Origin: Clarkia xantiana subsp. parviflora
Lineage: Eukaryota > Streptophyta > Magnoliopsida > Myrtales > Onagraceae
Length of the DNA: 64,000 nucleotides
Assembly: GCA_036873135.1 (NCBI GenBank)
Contig: JAPTYO010000011.1
Span: 8,485,071 to 8,549,070, forward strand
Direction: 5' to 3'
The position numbers and the translations under genes were made by a program. The notes below the pieces were generated by a model. It searched no databases and was not told the DNA's origin. It worked only from the letters and a program-made list of their open reading frames with translations. Shown piece by piece: positions 21,195-32,100 of this stretch. Position 1 is the stretch's first letter, and every line of letters starts with the position of its first letter.

Positions 21195-22351
21195 TGTTGT
21201 CCTTCCCAGCAAGGACGCATCATGTTGTTGCACGTGTTTGATTGGATCTCACTTTTGTCGATACTTGTCTCCTCCATTTTATACAGAGCATCTGGGACGC
21301 GGCTGTACACCAACTTGTCAGCAAATGCATGCGACACATTCTTTTCCAACGCGTGCGTTCCTTTCCACTTTGACTCTCGCATCTTCATTTCGATTATTGC
21401 CTCCAAGGCCTTTGCTGTGAGACCTGTGATTGGGATGGCTTCATTGATGACAGGTCTTTTCCATCCAGCATTGCAATGGATGCCATCGTTGTTTTGACTT
21501 GTTCCTTGGAGGGAGACTTCCTTGTACTGCTGCTGCGAGCGGGTATGTGGAGGTTGTCTTCTTGCTTCTTTTGGATGCTGCATACTTCCATACGGAGTGT
21601 ATGCGCGTGCTGGCTCCTGACTTGGTTTCTGGTACTGGAATGTACCTTCTGTGTATTGGCTTCTTCCTCCTTGTTGTTGTGACTCTTGTAGTCCGGTGTC
21701 GTGCGACACTGTTCTTGCCGGGACGGCTTGGCCGTTGACCGGTGGTGGAGGTGGTGGTGGCGGAACAAATCCTTGGTTTCTCAGAGTCTCTCTGAATGCT
21801 AGCAATTCTTCAAGAGCTGCCATCACGACGGGTGTGACTTGTGGCGCTGGGTTGGCACCTCCTTGTTGCTGCTGAACATCCTCAGCTGGCATCCTGTAAG
21901 GGAACTCTTCATGCCTCCTTGGCTCGAATCCGGGTGGTGGGGCTCCGCGCGGTGTGGTCTGGACTTCTGGGCCGTGCTGTGCGGCAGGCACACTCCTTGC
22001 TGGCACGGAGGAAGCAGTGGACGCTGCTTCGGGGATGTGCGAAGGTCCAGGCTGACTCCTTGTCGGCTTCTGCGTGGATATGACTAAGGCGTCGTTGTGT
22101 GGGTACACAATGTGTTTTTTGTCTTTTGATGAGAAGCCAATGACAACTTCTATGTCGGCATCTTTTATGATGGCATCTTTCATGCCGGCATCCTTCATGA
22201 CGTCATCCTTTATGAAGGGATCCTTCATGACAGCATCATTCATGACATCATCTTCGGACTTGCGCGTTGTCTGTGCGGCGTACACTTCTCGCTTGTATGA
22301 CCTCTCGCCTCTGGCGTCAAAGTCTCCATGGATCACGTGTACGTTTTCCAT
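21170..22351 (-). pseudogene. gag: Chimeric, truncated Gypsy gag (element 2)
   Basis: A 393-codon frame starting at the first ATG after the primer site. It differs from the plus-strand gag at its N-terminus: residues about 33-67 are seven 5-residue units (MKDAx), followed by 'GFSSKDKKHIVYPHNDALVI'. That motif belongs before the protease in element 1 (start of the 4517 frame), so a piece from further downstream has been placed at the start of gag. Then comes the Pro/Gln-rich region and 'YSRVPDALYKMEE', the beginning of the gag core. The frame is then shifted ('QQHDASLLGRT' is in another frame) and the homology ends in the 15-bp repeats. Capsid core and zinc motif are missing, so it cannot make a normal Gag. 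Confidence 0.8.
22149..22253 (-). repeat. Coding 15-bp minisatellite (seven units)
   Basis: Seven consecutive 15-base units of the type TTCATGACGGCATCC (plus strand), giving the repeated peptide M-K-D-A-x in the minus-strand gag frame. Unit length is a multiple of three, so copy number can change without breaking the frame. Confidence 0.88.
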
Positions 22352-22386
22352 CTAGCTATCGTTGGGAGCAATTGCTTCTTGTTCGA

Positions 22387-22406
22387 ATCTCGCGGACGGC
22401 GCCAAG
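22387..22406 (-). other. Primer-binding site of Gypsy element 2
   Basis: On the minus strand CTTGGCGCCGTCCGCG follows the LTR end directly, matching the plus-strand element. Confidence 0.65.
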
Positions 22407-23005
22407 TGTTGGGTTCAAATCCAACCGGGTAGTCGAACTCTTCGGCACTTCGGGTTGGGGACACGTCAGGTGTCGGAAATGGACTTTCTGATGTCGGCAA
22501 GGGGCTGTCGGCAATGTACACTTGTCGGACAGGTACGGATGTCGGCAGTGTAGGCTGTCGGCAAGGTACGGCTGTCGGCAGTGCAAGCTTGTCGGCAAGG
22601 TAAGCTTATCGGCTTCGCGCGGTGCTAACCTGCTGGAAGGGCAATAACCAGCACGGAGGAGGGGGGTGGTGCCGGTTGAACCCTCTCCGATGCTTAAATG
22701 AGAGTCTAGAGAGAGAAAATATTCTAGAGAGAGGTCAGAGCTCCAAAGTCAATCTCAAGTGACATTACCCCCCAAATGAATGGCCTAGGTCCCCTATTTA
22801 TAGGCAACCTTAGAATCGATCCCGGTTTTTGAGCGGTTCGACGCCGGTTTATAAGAAAGTGTGAACCGTCGTCTAGTTTGATCAAGGTTGACTATTGGAA
22901 AACTCTAACTTAGTGTAAGAACACGTTAGAAAAATACGCGCGTCGAGGGCGGCAACCCGGAGGTCCAGATTGTGTTTGCACAATCTGGTGTGTTAACACC
23001 TAACA
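22407..23005 (-). mobile_element. 5' LTR of Gypsy element 2
   Basis: 599 bp, reading TGTTAGG at its start (23005) and CCCAACA at its end (22407), a near-perfect short inverted terminus. TATA box CTATAAATAG is at 22794-22803. The R/U5 part (22490-22620) contains a run of degenerate 'tgtcggcaaggtacgg' units. It lies in the same orientation as the CCD gene, 127 bp past its stop codon. A 3' LTR is not visible in the window. Confidence 0.82.
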
Positions 23006-23132
23006 CATAATAGTAATAAAATACAATTTGAAGTAATAAGTAATACCTAACAATCGGGAACAACGTAATAGTAATAAAATACAAACACATCTAACACATA
23101 GTGCACCCTCACTTAAGTTATATTTCACTCTC

Positions 23133-26100
23133 TCATAAAGGAATATAAGTTCCATGGAACCCGTAAGGTACTCGTTCAGGCAAAGTGATTTTTGCGATCG
23201 GTTCTTGTGAAATGTTCTTGGCATCAATTATATACACCTGCATTGTACAATACAGGAGATTAATATAATGTTTCCAATAAATGACGTTGAATGCTAAATT
23301 TTGTCAGATAATAAAACCGTTAAACTATACAAAAGTTTAAAACAGTTGATTTCACGTTAAATTTGAGATAGTAACATACTTGTGAGACATTTGTACGTTC
23401 GTTATGAACGAATGTGATTAGCCATCCATCATCTTCTTCGATCTGATCTTCCTTGGCAACAAACGCAGTTCCAGTGCAGAAGATTTTGTCATCAAATATA
23501 TGGTATTCGACCTTGATTGGGTCTTCATATCGGCTATTTTCCTAGTGACCACAAAGAGAGACAAATATGTATCATGAGTTTATATATATATATAGCTAAA
23601 ACATCTTCATCAGTTCATATCATGATCTTCATTACCTGAGAAAACCCGATCCTTGACTTATCGAAGTGCAATTTCGCTACACCTCCATATTTGACCATGC
23701 CTGAATTGATATATCATGAGAAACATTTATAGTTTTAGTTATCTATATATAATATAATTCTAATAGTTTTAACATATGATTGACAAGTAATAAAATTGAG
23801 TTGTGACATGTACAAATAACTCAATATAATTGGTCCAAGTCATTTTTTATCTCTCATAGATGATGTAACAACATCCAACTAAGCTTTTCTAATAGCTTGG
23901 ATGATCTCCAAGCTCTCATATTCAATCTTAGAAACCGTTTCACTTTTAGGTGTAACATTTCCATTAAAAAAATCATTTTCTCTAACTATTGAAGAGTTAC
24001 AATTGAATTATACATACATATAATTTGGTCTCTAAATATCTATTACCGTATATAGAGAGAGTAAGATTAAAAAAAATCCACGTTTTCGGAGGAAGTATCA
24101 CTACCAGAGCACACACATATTATGCAACGATTGAGACCAGAGTCGAAACAACATCACAACCACAACGAACCATCTAATCATAAAATTCTTGAAGGACTGG
24201 GGAGGTGCGAGGAGGAAGAACATGGTGGACGCATAGACAGTGGCCACATAGAAGAGGTAGAAGAGGGTCACCCTAGCTGCACGGTTTCCATTTCCACTCC
24301 ATACTCCATTGCCCAGACAAATACTACTAACAAATATATTCATTTCTTATACTATCAGAATTATATTGTATATAGAAAGATATTAAAAGTAATGCTGATT
24401 TTTTTTTTCCTTAATTGGTTAATTGATTTTAATTTTGCTTTAATTGCATATTGATTTATATTGTAATTGATCTAATTTGTGAATTGCCTTATTCATTTTT
24501 TCTAAAAATGCATATACTATATTAGGGTATTATAATTGTTGATATTATATTATCACAATTAATTTCAAAATTTTGCTAAAAAATTAATTTCACATTAATT
24601 TGTTAGTGCATTCTAATTTTGAAATAAATTTGATATGTTTCATAATTATGTAATTCATTGGTTCCATGACACATAATTTTATATTCTTTAATAATTTAAT
24701 TATTATTTTCGTTTGTGAAAAAAATCTACTTTTCTTTACTTTAGTATATTGTACTTATCTGATAATTATTTAACAAAAAAAAATATAAAATTTAATTTAA
24801 TAAATTGTGATAAATTTTGTAGATCTATATTATTTATTCAGCTATCATAATTACTACTATGATGCTATCATAGTTAATTCTTTAAATTAATTTATTCGTG
24901 CTCTAAATTTAAATGAGAATTGATTTATCCCATATTTATTTTACTCAATTAATTCTATTTATTTTCAGTATTTTAAGTTAACTAGGCTGGTATTTAGTCA
25001 CATCTAACTTAATAAGTGGTGGTTGCATTTGGCATGATATCACGATAAACAGTAGTGAAGAATCATATCCAAAATGCAAAGGTTGATCAAGGTGTAAAAC
25101 ATCCTACTAATATGTCTCACCTTTTTTTTTTCTTCTTTTAGCTAAATGATAATTTTAAGATTAATTAATTGCAGAGTCGGATCGAATTCCGTTAAGAAAT
25201 GTTATCTCCCAAGTCCCACCCAAATGTACCGGTTGGAATGGCTAAGCATCTGGGTCCATATCAATAAGCAAGAGTTAAAACTTAAAAGCTTGCAACGTGT
25301 TTTTATTCCTTAATAATCAACATTGAAATTATTAATTTATAAATTAATTTAATATCCAAATTGATAATTTTTCTTGATGACCATTTTTTGGGTCGATTAT
25401 CCAGTTTTAGTTTTTGGTTTATCCGATTAACATTTAATGTAGAATGACTGAATTAATATATTCATACTTTTGGCATAAAAAAGAAATAATATATATACAC
25501 TTTGCAAAGTAAAAAAAAAAAAAAAAAGTGTTGGTACATATGTTATAATTTACATACGAACATATGTTATAAAAACATATCAAATGCGTATGTTATAACG
25601 TAGTCATGCTGGCACAAACGAAAAAAAGTTATATCGCACATTATTTTTATTAAAAAATCTCTAAGATTTACTTATGGATAATTCATCGTGACTGTACTTA
25701 TAATTTTGAGGGAATTTTTTTATGTAAGTTATAAGTATATCTATATTAATTTTTTTTATTAATAGAAATAAAAAAACAAGATATTACAATATATGTATGA
25801 TTATATAATTGCACTTAATGTATTTGAAAAAAAAAACATAAATAAATTTTTAATTATAAAATACAACTAATAGTTATTTTAAAAGAGTAACAACTACTAA
25901 ATAAAGAATACTATTATGAATCTTTTGTAACTATATTAGCGAATAAATTAAATATGAAATAATAATAAAATTTTAAAAAATATATTTACAATTGAAGCTT
26001 AAGATAACTAATTAACATTATATTATGGAAAAAAATTAAAATTATATTAATAATCACTGATATAAATAGATATATTTAGTTATATATATATTATAAAAGT

Positions 26101-29100
26101 TAAATTAGTTTTATGGATTATATAAATAGTATATGTGATTTTTTTGGCTAAAAAATAATATGGGTGATTAAAAAAATTATTAATATTTATTCATATATTA
26201 AAATTTTAACTTCTTAGCGAGCCTTTTATATATATATATAATTATAAATAATCTTATAAATTATATAAATAATTCGAATGATTAATAAGGTATTCCTACA
26301 TTTTCTTTATAATATTGTACTTATAATAATGTATAAAACTGTATATTTACAATAACTTTAAATTTATACGATAATATAGCTCTAATACTCTACATAGCTG
26401 GTAAACATATATACTCTCCGCGCAAAGTGCGGGTAATTTAACTAGTTTTCTTAATAATCTTGATAAAACTAGCTTAACCCAACTTTAAGTTTATATTTTT
26501 CTAGCTTAATCAACATTTTGCTAACTGATCAGCTTTAAGGGTTTTGACAATTTATACAAAAGTTCGAACATAATACATTTATTAAAATTTGTTATTAAAT
26601 TATTATGGAAACTTGCATATTGTTGAAGAAATTTGTAATGAGTGCATGTCTCCGTTACTATTTAATAACAAATTAGACAACAGAGTTAGAAAACTGTAAC
26701 TTTACGTAAACTCAGCTATCAATATGTTAAAAAAAAACATTCAGCTAGGAAATTATTCATACCACACCGTTGATTAGAGAGTGTTATATAATGTATAAGT
26801 TAAATATAGAAATTTTGTATCTTTTGTATAATTGTTATTTTCCATTCTTAGTAATTTTAAATAATGTTTTCCTAGTTTAGCTATTTATCAAGTTTAACTT
26901 GATTGTATCATTATATATTGTAAGTTTTGATTAGTGAATGATACACATAATCTACCAGTTATTTCAGTATATTACCAGAGGTAGAGCTGGCTGAAGAGTT
27001 GACGAGTTGGGCATATCCAAACTTATTCCTGATGCCAGTGAAATCTGGATTGATGAGAGGGAAATCCATAGAGAAGTTTCTTGCCGTGAGGTTTCGCTCA
27101 TTAACCTCTCCATTTTTCATGTTGAGCGTCCACTCATATGCATGAGAAAGCAGAGAAGAAGAAGTGTCTTCCTCAAGATGATCGTGATCAGCTAACGTCG
27201 TTGAACTGTCTGATCTGACCGTCGATTTTTGCGGTAATTTCATTCGTTTCGAGAACCATTCAAACTTGTTGAGACCGAAATCGGGGCCTGGGATAATAGA
27301 CTCGAGCCCTCTACAACCTCGCACCACCACCTGTTGTTCATCATCACCACGAAAGATATGTTTCGTAAAACTATAAGACGCATCATTTTTTGCGGTTTTG
27401 TAAGACTATAAGACACGGTTTATTTTATAAAGTTTTCCCATTTATTTAAATTCTAAATCCGCCACAGTATCAAATTGAACCCAGAGACCATGCTTGTTGG
27501 GTTCGATTTTAAACCTTAGAACTAATTTTCAATTTTTTTTTATAAGAATACATAGATAAAACACTATGAATATTGACGAAAAGGTTGATTATGATTAAAC
27601 TAATATATATTTTTACATTGTTTGTATGACACTGTCGGTTTCACATTTGATGGAAAACTGGATAGAAGTTAACGAAGTAATTAATAAAGTTAATTAAGTA
27701 ACCATTAACCAACTTAAGAAGAAATAATAACCAATTGCTAAACATGGGATAAGCCTAGTAACCAAATATGTATATTATTAACTCTAGAAATGATTACCCG
27801 ATCATGTTCATCTTCGTAGCAGTTGAAGATATGAAACATGGCACAGGGCTCCACATCAAACCAACGGACTTCCTCAGCCGAGCCATAACGTGGCACCACC
27901 CCAATCCTCGTGTTTTCTCCTTTGTTGAATTTGATCAATCTTGCACATTTTCAGCAACCATTATATATATTGAAGATTACCATGCATTTAGTGCAAAAGT
28001 GCAAATTATAGAAGTGATCAATAATATTTGTTGACTCACGGTCCTCCTCGGAGAAGTCTGTTTAAATCGATCGTTAGGGGCAAATCAATTATCACATTGT
28101 ACCTGAAACCACAACAAATTATATGCACGATTATATATATAAAGATAGAGTCAAGGGGATTGATTTATTTTAGCTTTATAATTTGCATAATGTTACAGCT
28201 AGAGACCTCTTTGTGACCCCGATTTCATGGCAAAGGCTGCATCTGTTGAGTTTCAGATCCACTTTGTGAACTAGCTTCTTTCCATCGGCTGCAATATGAT
28301 TATTATTAGAAATGACTATCAACTTAAATAGAGAATACATCTACCCAAGCTGGGTTGCAGACAACCGGTTAAACGAGTAACTATCTTTAGGGGCGAATCA
28401 AGTTCGAATCATATTGAGGATGCACCAGCATTAGAGAGAGGGTTTTAGGATTAATGCTCATAACCCGAGATTGCGAAGGTAATTCTTCTAGAATATGAAT
28501 AGGGGACGGAAAACTCTGTGTGTGTGCACATTATTGTTATACCTAAATACGACACAAGAATGTAATGTTGCAGTACAGCGTTTTATTAGGAAATTGTAGG
28601 AAGATATTCTTCCCATATATGAGTTCTCTCCTTTTTAGCGTTTCAGTAATATATTATATTTACCTACTATATCGGTGAAATGTATCTTGTATAAATCTGT
28701 AAAAATATCATGCTACATTAATAAGATTAATCGAATATTCTCTGATTAATACTATATTATTGTATCAGAGCGAAATTAGGCTATCTCTGCTCATGTTCAA
28801 TTGTCGTCCTTGACCTACTCCTTTGGTTTGCAATCTTTTGTCCTTTGTCTGCATCTCTTGTTAATTACAATGGCTGGTGAAACTCCCATTTCCACCACGA
28901 TGGGAAGCCTTGTTGCTATCAATGCAACATCTTTGCTGATCGAGCTCAACTCGGACAACTATTTGGTATGGCGGCCGCAAATTCTGGCACTTTTTTTCTG
29001 GACATGATCTTCTTGGATTCATCGATGGGACCAAGAAATGTCCTTCTCCGTTCCATTCCTCCACAGATGGCAAAAGTGAGACTCCTAATCCAGATTATTT

Positions 29101-32100
29101 GCTATGGAAAAGACAGGATCAATTACTCATTAATGCTATAATGGCTTTAACTATAGAACGAGCCATGTCCATTATAGCATCTGCAACAACATCCAAAGAA
29201 GCATGGGATAGGTTAATCTGTGCTTATGCCAGCAAATCTTGTTCTTCGCCGGTCAACCTCTTGCCTTCTAAAGGCATACTCAGATGCAGATTGGGCTCAT
29301 AACAAAGATGATTACAAATCCACCAAAACCTATGTAGTCTACTTGGGTTGTAATCTGGTCTCATGGTGCTCTCGTAAACAACATTTGGTTGCGCGATCAT
29401 TAGCGGAGGCTGAATACACAGTTATGGCTGCTGCAGCAGTGGAATTACATTATGTGCAGAATCTTCTTAAAGATCTTGGGTGTGTATCGCCATCTCCACA
29501 CACCATATTGTGTGATAACACTGGCGCCACATATGTCTCCGCAAATCCAGTATTTCATTCGCGTATGAAACACATAGCTCTCGAGTTTCATATTGTCTGA
29601 GATCACGTCTCCAAAGGTCTTCTCAAAGTGCTACATGTACCAACAGATGATCAACTCGCAGATGGGCTATCCAAACCGCCGCCTCGATCTCGCTTTGATT
29701 TTCTACGATCCAAGATGAGCGTTGCCGATGGATCCGCCATCTTGCGGGGGCATATTAGGGAATTGTAGGAAGATATTATTCCCATATATGAGTTCTCTCC
29801 TTTTTAGCATATCACTAATGTATTATATTTACTTACTATATAGTGAAATGTATCGTGTATGAATCTGTAACAATATCATACTACATTAATAAGATTAATC
29901 GAATATTCTCTGATCAATACTCTATTATGGTATTAGAGCGAAATTAGGCTATCTCTTCTTCTGTTCAATTGCCGCCCTTGTCCTACTACTTTGGTTTGCA
30001 ATCTTTTGTCATTTGTCTGCATCTCTTGTTAATTACAATGTCTGGTGAAACACCCATTTCCACCACGATGGGAAGCCTTGTTGCTATCAATGCAACTTCT
30101 TTGCCGATCAAGCTCAACTCGGACAAAAATTCGTTATGGCGGCCGCAAATTCTGGCGCTTTTTTCTGGACATGATCTTCTTGGATTCATTCAAGAGACCA
30201 ATAAGTGTCCTTCTCCGTTGCGCTCCTCCACAGATGGCAAAAGTGAGACTCTTAATCCAGATTATTTGCTCTGGAAAAGACATGATCAATTAATCCTTCA
30301 TGCTATAATGGCTTCAACTACATAACGAGCCATGTCCATCATAGCATCTACAACAATATCCAAGGAAGCATGGGATAGGTTAATCCGTGCTTATGCGAGC
30401 AAATCTCGTTCTTCGCCGGTCAACCTCTTGCCTTCTAAAGGAATACTCAAATGCAGATTGGGCTCGTAACAAAGATGATTACAAATCCACCACAGCCTAT
30501 GTAGTCTACTTGGGTTGTAATCCGGTCTCCTGGTACTCTGGTAAACAACATTTGGTTGCGTGATCATCAACGAAGGCTGAATACACAGTTGTGGCTACGG
30601 CAGCAGCGGAATTTCATTGGGTGCAGAATCTTCTTAAAGAACTTGGGTGTGTATCTCCATCTCCACCCACCATATTGTGTGATAACACTAGCGCCACCTA
30701 TGTCTCCGCAAATCCAGTATTTCATTCGCGTATGAAACACATAGCTCTCGAGTTTCATTTTGTCCGAGATCACGTCTCCAAAGGCCTTCTCAAAGTGCTA
30801 CATGTATCAACAGATGATCAACTCGCAGATGGGCTAACCAAACGTTGCCGATGGATCCGCCATCTTGCGGGGGCGTATTAGAGAATCGCAGGAAGATATT
30901 GATCTTCCATATATAAGTTCTCTCATTTTTAGCATATTAGTAATGTATTATATTTACTTACTATATCGGTGAAATGTATCTTGTATAAATCTGTAACAAT
31001 ATCATACTACATTAATAAGATTAATCGAATATTCTCTGATCAATAATCTATTACGTTTCATCCATTATCTAGAAGTTAGGCGTTCAATCTCCGTTAGTGA
31101 CTATGAGAATGAAAAAAATATTCATGACCAGCATTTTACTCATTAAGGGTCTCTCACGTTCTATCATATGCACGCGTGAAAACAATTTTCTTTCGTATAT
31201 ATTCATATCATGCGACCATGTTATGTTAGAAATTGTCAGCCCTAAGACTAAGGGCATGTTTGATTGCATGTATTAGCTAATACATGTATTAGCTAAGCAT
31301 CGACTAAGATATCATAATACATGCTTAGCTAATACAATGTTTGGTTGAATCATGTATTAGGATATCCTAATACAAAATTCATCCAAACATTGTATTAGGT
31401 TATCCTAATACATTGACTAAAAGACCTAAATGCCCCTAAATAGATATGTACATTTTTAATTATTATTATAATTGAAGTTCGACCGGAGTCTGGCCGGGGT
31501 TCGGCGGAGTCCGGCCGCGGGTCGCCGGTGTCCGGTCGGGGATCGTCGAAGTTGGTGTAGTTGTTATTTATTAAATAAAGTTAGTGGTATTTTGGTCATT
31601 AGCTACTATATATTAGCTAATACATGATTTTTTGAGTGTCTTAGCTAATACATGATTTACTATAGAAATGAGTATTAGCTAATACTCATGTATTAGCTAA
31701 TACCAATACCAGAGCAAAACAAATAAAGTATTAGATAAGACACGTATTAATATATCCTAATACATGTAATCAAACATGTCCTAAGAGTTTAACGTGCAAA
31801 CGGTACTTACCGGAGATAACGCCTAGTTGCATGAAAGGTTCGATTGGGCTAACCCCAATTATGACTAACTCTCCTGTACCCGGTGCTCTCTGCAAGTAAT
31901 CATTTTATTTATCCATCATTAAATTATTACATAGAAAAACCAACAAAATAATCAATCAATGAATGAAAAGTAATTAACCTTTGGATGGCTTGTAAATGCA
32001 TGATTCCAAGCACCGTTTACGTCCCAATTGGACAAAGTATTGAGAGTGTGAATGTCGATCTGCTGAGGAAGGTGGTTTTCGGCGATGGAATAGTAGTTGC

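Larger units (their letters stand above)
28584..31053 (+). mobile_element. Three-LTR mini-Copia array in CCD intron 6
   Basis: LTRs at 28584-28759, 29753-29927 and 30876-31053 (175-178 bp, starting TATTAG and ending CTATTA) separate two internal regions. The whole array is flanked by one 5-base duplication CGTTT (28579-28583, 31054-31058). Internal regions carry a primer site variant (TGTATCAGAGC or TGGTATTAGAGC), the N-terminal part of gag joined to the C-terminal part of RNase H, and a G-rich tract before the next LTR. Protease, integrase and RT are absent. The layout implies unequal recombination between copies of a deleted element. It is antisense to the CCD gene. Confidence 0.88.

Noticed and set aside
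21078..22355. Plus-strand frames of 70-140 codons opposite the element 2 gag
   Set aside because: Shadow frames of the gag sequence; no motif of their own.
23000..23227. Minus-strand frame of 75 codons over CCD exon 13
   Set aside because: Wrong frame; the spliced frame ends [12 protein letters not shown] and stop, as expected for the family.
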